From Orychophragmus violaceus (Eukaryota; Streptophyta; Magnoliopsida; Brassicales; Brassicaceae): a stretch of DNA of 64,000 nt. Below are positions 1 to 10,614 of the stretch, piece by piece. A program made the position numbers and the translations under genes. Where the stretch lies: the NCBI GenBank assembly GCA_030180135.1, contig CM058230.1, forward strand, positions 19,469,082 through 19,533,081, written 5' to 3'. Position 1 is the first letter of the stretch. The number at the start of each line of letters is the position of its first letter. The notes beneath the pieces are model-generated. The model had not been told where the DNA came from and did not search any database. It saw nothing but the letters and a program-made list of their open reading frames with translations.

Positions 1-1
1 G

Positions 2-3000
2 GTCAAGTATGACCATAACTCCGGACGAGGTAGAGGAAGGAGTAACTATGGAAGAGGAGGTAGCAGTGGTTCAAGAGGAAGAGGAGGAACCAGACCAGGC
101 TTTAGCAAAGCAACCATTGATTGTTTCAAGTGTCACAGGCTGGGACACTTTCAGTACGAGTGCCCAACAGCTGCAAAGAATGCGAACTATGTGGAGTTTG
201 ATGAAGGAGAAGAGTTGTTGCTGATGGCACATACAGAAATCAAGGAGAACGAGAGTAGAGGACTATGGTTTCTTGACTCGGGATGTTCCAACCACATGAC
301 AGGAAGCAAAGAGTGGTTCATAAAGCTTGATGAGAGTTTCAGACATACAGTGAAGCTGGGTAATAATTCAAAAATGGAGGTTTCAGGAAAAGGAGATGTC
401 AAGTTTGAGGTTGAAGGAGTAACTCAAATCGTAAGTGATGTGTTCTTTGTTTCTGATCTAACCAATAACATGTTAAGTGTTGGACAACTGCAAGAGAAAG
501 GTGTGGATTTCATGTTCAGCAAAGGAGCATGTAAGGTTTATCATCCACAAAGAGGCTTGATTGTGAACACCAAAATGACTGCAAATCGCATGTTCATAGT
601 GTCTGCAACCATGAAAACTGGTCTAAGCAAATGTCTGAAGATTGAAGATGATGAGATATCGTGTCTCTGGCACAAACGGTATGGTCACTTGAATAACACA
701 GCTATTCGTTCTATGCAAGAGAAGCAGCTGGTGAAAGGGTTGCCTCAGCTTACACAAACATCTAAGCTGTGTGAAGTCTGCAACATTGGAAAACAACATC
801 GTGAAGTTATGTCTAAGAAAAGTCAATGGAGAGCATCAGAGAAACTGAAGCTCATTCACGCAGACTTGTGTGGCCCCATATCTCCAATCTCTCATAGTGG
901 AAAGAGGTACATCTTTCTCTTGATTGATGATTTCAGTCGTAAAAGCTGGATGTATCTACTTGCAGAGAAGAATGAGGCATTTGATGTTTTCAAGAACTTT
1001 AAAAGTCTTGTGGAAAAGGAGGCAGGAGCATACATATGTTGCTTAAGGACAGACAGATGGGGAGAGTTCACTTCAAGCATGTTTAATCAATTCTGTGGGA
1101 AACATGGGATCAAGAGGCAATTAACCGCAGCATACACGCCACAACAAAATGGTGTTGCCGAGAGAAGAAACCGCACAATAATGAATATGGTCAGATGTTT
1201 GCTCACAGAGAAGAGTATGCCAAAGAAGTTTTGGCCAGAGGCGGCTAAATGGACATGGCATGTTCTAAACAGAAGTGTGACAAGTGCGGTAAAGGACATG
1301 GTGCCTGAAGAGTGTTGGAGTGGGATAAAACCCAATGTGAGTTACTTCAGAGTATTTGGTTGTATTGGACATGTGCATGTTCCTGAGCAACGAAGAGTAA
1401 AGCTTGATAACAGAAGCTGCAAGTGCATTCTTCTTGGAGTAAGCGATGAATCAAAGGCATATCGACTTTATGATCCAATCCTAAAGAGAGTGGTCATCAG
1501 TCGAGATGTAAAATTTGAAGAAGAGGAGAAATGGGATTGGAGTGCAGATGAGAAAAGTTCTGATGAGATTCTGGATTGGGGAGAGGGAGATTCAACCAGA
1601 ATAGAGAACATAGAAGAAGCTGAAGCTACTGAAGAGTGTGAGGCTGAGGAGAATCATCCTCCTGTTAATGACGATGAGACAGAAAACCATGGAGATTCTC
1701 CACAGCCCGAGATACCGCAAAAGAGAGACAGAAGAGCACCAACATGGATGCAAGATTATGAGAGTGGTGAAAGGATCTCAGATGAAGAAGCTGAAGCAGA
1801 AATGGCGTTGGCATTGTTTCTGACTCATGACGATCCAGTAAGGTTCACTGAAGCAAGCAAAGAAGAAAAATGGATGGAGGCAATGACAAGTGAAATACAA
1901 TCCATTGAGAAGAACAATACTTGGGAACTTGTAAGCCTACCATCAGATGCAAAGAAAATTGGAGTCAAATGGGTTTTTAAGACCAAGCTGAATGAGGATG
2001 GAAATGTTGACAAGTACAAAGCAAGGTTGGTTGTAAAGGGTTATGCACAAGAAGAAGGCATTGACTATGATGAAGTCTTTGCACCAGTAGCTCGTTGGGA
2101 CACTATCAGAATTCTAATGGCTGTTGCTGCACAAAGAGGCTGGAAGGTGTATCAGCTAGATGTAAAGAGTGCATTTCTCTATGGAGAATTGAAGGAAGTA
2201 GTGTATGTAGACCAACCTGAGGGGTTTGTCAAAAGAGGTGAAGAAGACAAGGTGTATCGGCTGAGGAAAGCGTTGTATGGATTAAAACAGGCTCCTAGAG
2301 CCTGGTTTAGTCGGATTGAGGGATATTTCAAGCAATTTGGGTTCATGAGAAGCAGCCATGATCACACTTTGTTCATCAAAAGAGCAGGAGATAAACACAT
2401 AATGGTGAGCATTTATGCTGATGATCTGATTTTTGCTGGAAATGACAGGCTGTTACTTGAAGAGTTCAAGCAATCAATGAAGCAGGAGTTTGAGATGACT
2501 TATCTAGGATTAATGAGGTTCTTTCTGGGTGTTGAAGTTCACCAAAGTTCTAAAGGGATTCATCTATGTCAAAAGAAGTATGCGCAAGAGGTCCTAGAAA
2601 GGTTCAAGATGGCAGATTGTAATCCTGTCAAAAATCTTATTGTTCCAGGAGTTAAACTCTCTAAAGAAGGAGCAGGAGAAGAGGTCGACGCTATTATGTG
2701 CAAGCAGTTGGTAGGATGCTTAATGTACCTCACAGTCACTAGGCCTGACATGATGTATGTGGTATGTCTGATATCACGATTCATGTCTAAACCCAGAGAA
2801 GAGCATATGCTGGTGGCAAAGAGAGCTCTGAGGTATCTGAAAGGTACATTGGAGCTTGGTATCTTTTATAGAAGAAGGTATGAGCAGGAGATAAGAGCAT
2901 ACACAGATAGTGATTATGCTGGTGATACGGACGATCGTAAAAGCACTTCAGGTTACGTGTTTTTACTAAATGGGGCAGCAGTGTGTTGGAGTTCAAGGAA

Positions 3001-3364
3001 GCAAGAAGTGGTCACGTTGTCTTCGACAGAGGCCAAGTACGTTGCTGCAACATCATGTGCGTGTCATTGCGTTTGGTTCAAAGGAGTCTTAGAAATGAAT
3101 TTTCTGGAACAGTGCAAGTGTATGAAGATCTACTGTGACAACACTTCGTCAATCAAGCTGTCCAGGAATCCGGTGATGCACAGGCGAACGAAACACATCG
3201 ATGTCAGGTACCACTACCTACGTGATCTTACGAATCAAGAAGCTGTGAAACTTGTGTTTTGTGGTACGGAAGAGCAAGTAGCAGACATCATGACGAAACC
3301 GGTGAAGCTGGAAACCTTCATCAAGCTGCGAAGTCTTCTTGGAATGCAAGCAGAAGAAGTTTAA
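2..3364 (+). CDS. Ty1/copia gag-pol polyprotein, 5' partial
   Basis: The frame is already open at base 2 and runs without a stop to TAA at 3362-3364, so the start lies outside the window. In order: an Arg/Gly-rich gag tail (2-110); a CX2CX4HX4C zinc knuckle (122-163); aspartic protease with D-S-G at 275-283; the pre-integrase His/Cys region (LWHKRYGHL, near 665); integrase with catalytic Asp near 860 and 1051 and Glu near 1160; reverse transcriptase with YADD at 2414-2425; and RNase H with the DSDYAG and STEAKY motifs near 2900 and 3025. This domain order (integrase before RT) defines the copia superfamily. The segment after the second integrase Asp reads DRWGE, where the family usually has Gly in place of Trp. 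An unbroken frame of over 1,100 codons contrasts with every other element here and suggests a fairly young copy. Confidence 0.95.
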   Translation, partial: VKYDHNSGRGRGRSNYGRGGSSGSRGRGGTRPGFSKATIDCFKCHRLGHFQYECPTAAKNANYVEFDEGEELLLMAHTEIKENESRGLWFLDSGCSNHMTGSKEWFIKLDESFRHTVKLGNNSKMEVSGKGDVKFEVEGVTQIVSDVFFVSDLTNNMLSVGQLQEKGVDFMFSKGACKVYHPQRGLIVNTKMTANRMFIVSATMKTGLSKCLKIEDDEISCLWHKRYGHLNNTAIRSMQEKQLVKGLPQLTQTSKLCEVCNIGKQHREVMSKKSQWRASEKLKLIHADLCGPISPISHSGKRYIFLLIDDFSRKSWMYLLAEKNEAFDVFKNFKSLVEKEAGAYICCLRTDRWGEFTSSMFNQFCGKHGIKRQLTAAYTPQQNGVAERRNRTIMNMVRCLLTEKSMPKKFWPEAAKWTWHVLNRSVTSAVKDMVPEECWSGIKPNVSYFRVFGCIGHVHVPEQRRVKLDNRSCKCILLGVSDESKAYRLYDPILKRVVISRDVKFEEEEKWDWSADEKSSDEILDWGEGDSTRIENIEEAEATEECEAEENHPPVNDDETENHGDSPQPEIPQKRDRRAPTWMQDYESGERISDEEAEAEMALALFLTHDDPVRFTEASKEEKWMEAMTSEIQSIEKNNTWELVSLPSDAKKIGVKWVFKTKLNEDGNVDKYKARLVVKGYAQEEGIDYDEVFAPVARWDTIRILMAVAAQRGWKVYQLDVKSAFLYGELKEVVYVDQPEGFVKRGEEDKVYRLRKALYGLKQAPRAWFSRIEGYFKQFGFMRSSHDHTLFIKRAGDKHIMVSIYADDLIFAGNDRLLLEEFKQSMKQEFEMTYLGLMRFFLGVEVHQSSKGIHLCQKKYAQEVLERFKMADCNPVKNLIVPGVKLSKEGAGEEVDAIMCKQLVGCLMYLTVTRPDMMYVVCLISRFMSKPREEHMLVAKRALRYLKGTLELGIFYRRRYEQEIRAYTDSDYAGDTDDRKSTSGYVFLLNGAAVCWSSRKQEVVTLSSTEAKYVAATSCACHCVWFKGVLEMNFLEQCKCMKIYCDNTSSIKLSRNPVMHRRTKHIDVRYHYLRDLTNQEAVKLVFCGTEEQVADIMTKPVKLETFIKLRSLLGMQAEEV

Positions 3365-3393
3365 ACTGGATGTTTTGCAAACATTTCCAGTTT

Positions 3394-3403
3394 AAGGGAG
3401 GGA
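3394..3403 (+). other. Polypurine tract of the copia element
   Basis: The purine run AAGGGAGGGA sits 30 bases after the stop codon and just before the TGTTGG that opens the LTR. This is where plus-strand DNA synthesis would be primed. Confidence 0.75.
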
Positions 3404-3405
3404 TT

Positions 3406-3622
3406 TGTTGGAAAATAATAAAGTCTGTTAAGACTTAGTCTTTGTTAGTTTGGTCAATAAGGCTAAGTTTTAGGAACTAAGCCACGTTTGAATTGTTCTG
3501 TTTTAGTTTCCTGTTTTTTCTCTGTTTCAGTTTGTGTAAGGCTATTTAAAAGCCATCTTCGTTTTGCAATGAATCATTAGAAAAAATCTTCTGAGAAACC
3601 TTGTGTGTGCTTTAAGTTAACA
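3406..3622 (+). repeat. 3' LTR of the copia element
   Basis: It starts TGTTGG directly after the polypurine tract. A TATA-like TATTTAAAAG near 3543 would begin the transcript. I end it at TTAACA (3622), the first good CA-type end. The 5' LTR lies outside the window, so the right end and the target duplication cannot be confirmed. About 217 bp is short but within the range for copia elements. Confidence 0.65.
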
Positions 3623-5346
3623 AGTCTGATAGCTTATTTTTTGTTGATATGTTTTCTTTATTATATATTTTTACTCGTTGTCAAAATTTAAAATTGTATA
3701 ACTTTACATTTTACCAAAGAAAAGAGGGGAGAATTAGGTTGTCTCTTCCGTACAAGAATAGAGCTTCGGGCAATACGATGGGTTCATCTCCCCTTCACAT
3801 ACAATCAAATCACCCTAGTGTTCTTCTCTGTCCCCATTCTTATTATCCGTATATTTTTATTATTCATATAATTGAGCAATAATTGTGTATAACTCATTGG
3901 ATTCTTATAGCTTATGAACAACAAAAGTGGACGGTTTTAGTTTTGCATTCAAACCAATTGTGTAGTTTTGATATCCGATGACGTAGAAACATAAGTTTAA
4001 AGCCACCAAGTCTCTTGCTTCTATTAAGCTATCGCTAGAAACATGTGAAGTGTATGTCTAACCAAATAACGTAAACTAGAGAAAATTATGTTGCGTGTTC
4101 GATTTTGTGCTTATATATGGATTATTAAATATGGTTCGAGTAATGTTGTAACACACGAGATATTGAACTAATATTTTTTCTTTAGTTTAAGAAAAATATT
4201 GCTCTAGTCGAAAGCAACAAAAAAAACCATGAGCATTGTGAAAATGTTTGCATACTTTTAATACTATATACATAACATATGTTGATTATTTTCGATAATA
4301 CATTCATACTTTGGTAAAGAAAAAATACATTAGTGACGTCCTAGTAGGCTAGTTTGGTTTTGAACGTTGTTCGTCTTAAACAAAGCTTCATACGAAGTCG
4401 AGAAGGAACTGGTCACTGTAAAAGATTAAGAGGTGTTCCATGTCTTTGTTAAACAAAAAAAAAAAATTGGTTAGCAATTAGATTCTGAATCTTGGCTCTG
4501 CTGGCGATTAATGATGTATGATTGATTTGATTAAAATATTTGAAGGAGGATTTTCACAAAAGATGGCGTGTCTCGATGCTTAAAAAGTTTTAGTTTTGTC
4601 CGAACAATTTTTTTTTTACAGAGATTAAATTCATAGGTATTTAACTTAGAACTAATTGGTAATGGATTGTATGTTTAATGTTTCATTTCGTTTTCAATAT
4701 GATGAAATGCATGTTATCTATTTTAAGATAATGTTTTAAACTTTATTTATCTGAAACCGTATTTCTTTTAGGATAGACATCATTTCTTTTTTAGACAACA
4801 AATCTTAACTGGGCTAAACTCATGCATGCTCTAAGACTATGTCCAATAGTAACAAAATTCAACACCCTATTTTACGCTTCAAATCATCTTCTCTCTCTTC
4901 AACGTCATTTTCTCTCTCTTCTACATCATAATTCAATACTCATTCAATTTTTACTATCTAGAATGATATATTTTATAAAAAAATCAACACTCTACCCCAT
5001 TAATAAATCAAACACATATTAAAAAAATACTATACATAAAATTAGTAAATAAATGTTATATAAACGTATAAATAATTTCTAAAAACGTATGTATGATATA
5101 TGAACATATGAAATTTCTTTAAGTCACACACAATAAAACTCTTAATCATAGATAAATACTCAAAAACAAATAACTTAATTAGTATAGTTTGCTTTTTTTT
5201 TAATGGAAGGATAATAAAAAAAAGTAGTTACTTGAATTTTGGGTGTTAAAAATTATTATTAGGATCCATGTTACTAAAACTGTTTAGAAACTTTCTAAAA
5301 AGGTTTACCGAAGGATATTAAGAAAAATATAGTAAAATATGGTTTT
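3623..5346. other. AT-rich intergenic stretch, no gene seen
   Basis: The only open frames are short and lack any recognisable domain (for example 3649-3882 and 4822-5022). A pyrimidine-rich, CTCT-bearing stretch at about 4835-4930 resembles small dispersed plant repeats, but I found no terminal repeats there. Confidence 0.6.
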
Positions 5347-5351
5347 TTATT

Positions 5352-5754
5352 TGTTGGATATGGGTTTAGCACCCATCCATAAGCCCATTGGAAATATAAT
5401 TAAACCAACTATGTCATCTCGGCCCAAGAAGACAAGCCCGCTAAGGAGTCAACGGCCCAAGGAGGAGTCAGCATCCAAGCGCTATAAATAGGACCCTTCA
5501 CTCTTCATTTTGGAGGAGATTGTAACTTGCGAGAGGCCGAGCTACTTCTATAAAGCACCGACCTCGAGTACTGTTTAGTGAGCACGTCATTCGACGGACT
5601 CACACCTCGTACCATCATGTTCATTGCTCGGCTCCGGCCTTAAGATCAATAAAGAATCATTTCGTCCTCACTTTGTATTTATATTTCACCCCGTAGTTCA
5701 GACATTCCAGATCGCAGCTCGTAATATTGACTAGGTCGGATTTCTGTAACAATA
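5352..5754 (+). repeat. 5' LTR of the Tat element
   Basis: It begins TGTTGGATATGG and ends CAATA; the 3' copy ends CAACA, which restores the TGTTG...CAACA inverted termini. It carries a TATA-like CTATAAATAG near 5481 and an AATAAAG near 5647, the expected LTR promoter and polyadenylation signals. The partner is 13042-13443. Confidence 0.95.
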
Positions 5755-5756
5755 AT

Positions 5757-5774
5757 TGGCGCCGTCTGTGGGGA
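5757..5774 (+). other. Primer binding site of the Tat element
   Basis: TGGCGCCGTCTGTGGGGA lies two bases after the 5' LTR. Its first nine bases match the complement of the tRNA-Asp 3' end; the rest diverge, so the exact primer tRNA is not certain. Confidence 0.75.
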
Positions 5775-5811
5775 CGAAATAAACTTCTTTACGATCTAAG
5801 ACGAAGCCGAG

Positions 5812-8800
5812 ATGACAGGACCTTCACTAGCAAACAACATGATCATGGGAGGACTCCTGACCTGCGACGACTCAGTGCGATCGATATAAGAATACAGACG
5901 AAGAGTATAAACGTATCGGCGTCACAGGCCAAGCACGAGCAGCGAGCTCGCAAGCACGGACGGGGTAGAATTCACCGAGGATGATGAGATAGGGTTATAC
6001 AAACCACATAACGACCCGCTCGTCGTCGAAGTACAGATCGGCGATTGCGAAGTAACAAGAGTCCTGGTCGACAAGGGAAGCACAGTCGACCTCATATATG
6101 AAGACACCCTGAGAAGGATGGAACTGCACGACTACGAGATCAAGGGCTCAGAAAGGCCACTAACCGACTTTACGGGTAGCACGACGACAACCGTCGGAAC
6201 CATCAAACTACCGGTTCGCGTTGGGCGAACAACAGCGATGACCAAATTTGTGATCGTAGACCGGCCGGCAATCTACAACACCATTTTAGGCACACTGTGG
6301 ATTCACACCATGAAGGCAGTCCCGTCAACCTACTACCAGTGTGTCAAGTTTCCCACCTCAAGCGGAACATTCACGCTCCGTGGAAGCCAAGAAGTCTCCA
6401 GCACCTACTTCCTTGTCGAGCACAAGTTACGCAAAAAATTTCGAGCCTGCCTGCTCGCCGAACCCAAAATAGAGCTACCGCCCCCAGAAGGACCCAACCG
6501 CGATGTCATCGAGCAAGTGAACATCGATATCAGCGACCCAGGACGATGTGTGGGTATAGGCGCAGACCTGAGGAAAGATTTGAAAGACCAACTCATTGAA
6601 TTCCTCTGCCAAAACGCCTCGACCTTCGCCTGGTCGACGAGCGACATGAAGGGGATCGACCCCACTGTAACATGCCATGAACTCCGTGTTGACCCAGCAT
6701 TCAAGCCAGTAAAACAGAAAAGAAGAAAGTAAGGCCCAGAGCGGTCCCAGGCTGTAAACGAAGAAGTAAAGAGACTATCCAAAGCCGGCTCGATAACCGA
6801 GGTAAAGTACCCAGATTGGCTCGCAAACCCGGTGGTCGTCAAGAAAAAGAACGGAAAGTGGCGAGTATGCGTCGACTTCACAGATCTTAACAAAGCCTGC
6901 CCAAAAGACAGACTCGTCGAAGCCACCGCAGGCAACGAGCTCTTATCGTTCATGGACGCCTTCGCAGGATATAACCAGATAATGATGCACCCTGACGACC
7001 GCGAGAAAACGTCATTTATCACTGATCGGGGCACGTACTGTTACAAAGTCATGCCATTCGGCTTAAAGAATGCTGGGGCAACGTACCAAAGGCTTGTCAA
7101 TAAAATGTTCGTCGACCAATTAGGACAAACGATGGAAGTATATATCGACGACATGTTGGTGAAGTCGGCCTCAGCCGACGATCACATTACTCACCTTACG
7201 ACCTGTTTCGGCAGCTTGAACAAATACGAAATGAAACTCAATCCAGCGAAATGCACATTCGGAGTCACCTCTGGGGAATTCCTCGGATACATAGTCACCA
7301 AAAGAGGAATAGAGGTGAACCCACAGAAGATCGCAACGCTCACAGAACTCCCCTCGCCGAGAAACACGCGCGAAGTGCAAAAACTCACCGGGCGAATCGC
7401 CGCGTTAAGCCGATTCATCTCGAAATCGACGGACAGATTCCTGTCGTTCTACCAGCTCCTTCGAGGGAACAAACAGTTCAGTGGGACGACAAATGCGAGG
7501 ACGCATTCCAACAATTGAAAGAATACTTATCTACACCTCCCGTCTTATCCAAACCAGAAGAAGGAGAAACCATGTACCTCTACATATCGGTATCGGGCTC
7601 CGCAGTGAGTGGCGTCCTCGTCAGGGAAGACAGAGGAGACCAGAAGCCGATCTTTTATATCAACAAAAGCCTCGATGACGCTGAGACTCGGTACTCCACC
7701 TTGGAAAAGCTGGCCCTCGCAGTCGTCACCTCGGCAAGGAAACTCCGGCCATACTTTCAATCCCATTCGGTGACCGTCCTCACCAACCAACCACTGCGAA
7801 CCATACTCCACAGCCCGAATCAGTCAGGATGAATGGCGAAGTGGGCAGTGGAACTGAGCGAATATGATATCGATTACAAACCACGAACAAGCGCAAAATC
7901 ACAAGTCTTGGCGGATTACCTGATCGAGTTACCACCAGAGTTGACCCGTGACGGGAACCAAGCCACAGTCGAGAAGTGGACTCTTCATGTCGACGGTTCA
8001 TCTTCCCGTAATGGGTCAGGGATCGGCATCAGACTGACCTCTCCAAATGGGGAAGTACTGGAACAGCCGTTTTGACTAGCCTTCCCTGCATCCAATAACG
8101 AAGCGGAATACGAAGCCCTGATAGCAGGACTACGACTAGCAAAGGCAATCGGAGCAAGGCACATCAACGCGTTCTGCGATTCACAGCTCGTCGCCAGTAA
8201 GTACAACGGTGAGTATGAAGCTAAAAACGACCGAATGGGCGCATACTTAAAGGTGGTTCAGAAGCTAGCTAGCGTGTTCGGCATCTTCTCACTCACAAAA
8301 ATTCCGCGAAGCGATAATTCACCAGCTGACGCACTTGCGGCCCTCGCCTCCACATCCGATCCAGACTTGCGACGGGTTATACCAGTCGAATGCATCGAGA
8401 AACCGAACATAGGCCAAACCAAGAACCTGTTCGTGATTACCGAACCGGAAGACAGGATGGACGAATCCGACGAAGCAGACGGTTGTGCCACAAAGGATGC
8501 CACAGAACAAACGAACGATTGGAGGGACGAGATCATGGCTACATCTTGAGAGGAGAAACCCCGGAAAACAGATGGGCGGCCAGACGCCTCAAAGCAAGGT
8601 GCGCTCACTACGTTATAAGTGATGGGAAACTATACCGCGTAAGCGCATCGAAGGCCCTGTTGCGCTGCGTCAACGAAGAAGAAATCGAATGGGTGTTGGA
8701 AGAGACACATGAAGGAGCCGGAGGAAATCATTCCAGTGGTCGGGCGCTCGCCATGAAGATCAAAAGACAGGGATACTTCTGGCCAACAATGATAGCGGAC

Positions 8801-9757
8801 TCTGAAAAGTATGTTGCCCGTTGTGAGAAGTGCCAACGACACGCATCAGACATACACCAGCCCGCCGAACTTTTGACCACTTCGGCTGCCCCGTACCCGT
8901 TCATGCATTGGGCAATGGATATAGTGGGCCCCATGCCGGCTTCCCGGCAAAAGAAGTTTGTCATCATAATGACAGACTACTTCACCAAATGGGTAGAAGC
9001 CGAGTCCTACGCCAGCATCCGAGACCTCGACGTACAAAAATTCGTATGGAAGTATATCATCTGCCGCCACGGCCTGCCATACGAGATAGTAACGGATAAT
9101 GGATCACAATTCATATCAAATATCTTTGCGTGCTTATGCGCGAGATGGAAGGTCCACCTAAGCAAATCAACACCCCGCTACCCTCAAGGAAATGGGCAGG
9201 CCGAAGCCACAAACAAGACGATCATTGATGGACTCAAGAAACGCCTCAAAAGCAAGAAGGGGGTTTGGGCTAACGAACTGGACGGTGTGTTATGGTCGCA
9301 CAGAACAACCCCAAGACGAGCAACAGGTCAAACTCCTTTCTCTCTATCACACGGGATGGAGGCATTGGCACCAGCTGAAGCCAGCATACCTATAATCAGG
9401 CGCACACTTGCACCAGAACACGAAGACCTCAACAACCACATGATCATCGAACGCCTAGATCACGCTGAAGAGAAGCGCGACCATGCGCTACTCCGAATCC
9501 AAAATTACCAACAGCAGACCACACGCTATTGTAACAAAAAGGTCAAAGGAAGACACTTTAACGACGGGGACCTCGTCCTACGAAAGGTGTTCTAAAATAC
9601 CAGAGAGAATCGAGCAGGAAAACTCGGAGCAAACTGAGAAGGCCCATACATCATCTCAAAGGTCGTGAAACCAGGAGTATATGAGCTCGTCACTATGAAT
9701 GGAGAAGCAATACCCAGGTCGTGGAACGCAAATACGCTCAAACGATACTACTATTAA
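5812..9757 (+). pseudogene. Tat gag-pol remnant: protease, RT, two RNase H, integrase
   Basis: An ATG at 5812 opens a short gag leftover that meets stops at 5887 and 5908. The frame reopens at 5911 and runs into the retroviral-type protease, whose active-site triplet is D-K-G (6070-6078) where the family has D-T-G. A stop follows at 6730-6732, then RT with YIDD at 7141-7152, a one-base loss near 7480, RNase H, a TGA at 7830-7832, and a second RNase H-like domain (about 7980-8330) interrupted by TGA at 8073-8075. A second one-base loss lies near 8535. Integrase follows: H/C finger near 8700-8840, then D, D and E near 8915, 9095 and 9200. Stops at 9593 and near 9641 break its C-terminal tail, which ends at 9757. 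Both TGA codons fit C-to-T change of CGA. The copy cannot make a working polyprotein. Confidence 0.9.
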
Positions 9758-10029
9758 AAATATATATATCAGTGTAAAATTGAACTACGGCCGACTTGAT
9801 TCCTCCTCGGAGGATACGTAGGCAGCCTTTTTAAGGTCCAACTACTTCAATAAAAATCTTTATAAAAATCCCTTTTTCGTCAAAAAAAAAAAAAAATCAC
9901 TTGCATTCCCCCACGCTCACCGACGTTCTGGCCAAACGATTGGTGAGAACGATGCATTGCTCAAAGAAGGGACTAACGCAAAGTCACGGACGAAGCCGGG
10001 CCTGGACCCGCAGAAAGTCACAACTGAAC
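9758..10029 (+). other. Post-pol spacer of the Tat element
   Basis: No coding. It has an AATAAA near 9849 followed by a run of about 15 A at 9880-9894, possibly a captured polyadenylation end or a slippage tract. Confidence 0.5.
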
Positions 10030-10487
10030 GGATAAAATAAGCCGAGCACCCGCTCGCACATTCAGTTCAGACAAGATTCAACAGGATAAGCCGAGCACGT
10101 ACTCGCACCTAAAATTAAATATAAAGGGAGATAAGCCGAGCTCGAGCTCGCCCTCAAAAAGAACTACGGGATAAGCCGGCATCAGATCCACACCTACGAT
10201 AGACCACAGGGTAAGCCGAGCACGTACTCGCCCCTCCGAGTCAGACACAGGATAAGCCGAATTCGCTCCTAAAAACTATTAACAGGATAAGCCGGCAACA
10301 GTACCGCACCTAAAAACAGCCACAGGATAAGCTGAGCATGTACTTGCACCTAAAGGTTATTACGGGATAAGCCGGCGATCGCCCGCACCCCAAAAAGATA
10401 TAAAGGTTACAGGATAAACCGAGCACGTACTCGTCCCTAAAAACCATTAACAGGATAAGCCGACAATAACCCCGCCCCTAAAAACGC
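10030..10487 (+). repeat. Tandem repeat block in the Tat element, about 11 units of 40-50 bp
   Basis: Each unit opens with GGATAAGCCGAGCACGTACT or a variant and continues with CGC(A/C)CCTAAAAA plus a variable AT-rich tail. Two unit types alternate: one reads GCCGAGCACGTACTCG, the other GCCGGC followed by a divergent core and CGCACC. Units diverge by several bases, so this is an old array. Tat/Ogre elements are known to carry tandem repeats in the non-coding part downstream of pol. Confidence 0.85.
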
Positions 10488-10614
10488 AGAAGAAACAACT
10501 AAAAACAGAAACACAACCAACCTCGTTCATTGTTTTAAAAATAAACGGGAAACAAAAAGGTTATAAGGGACCAAGTAAAAGAACAAGCGTCAACAACAAA
10601 AACAAAGATAAGAC

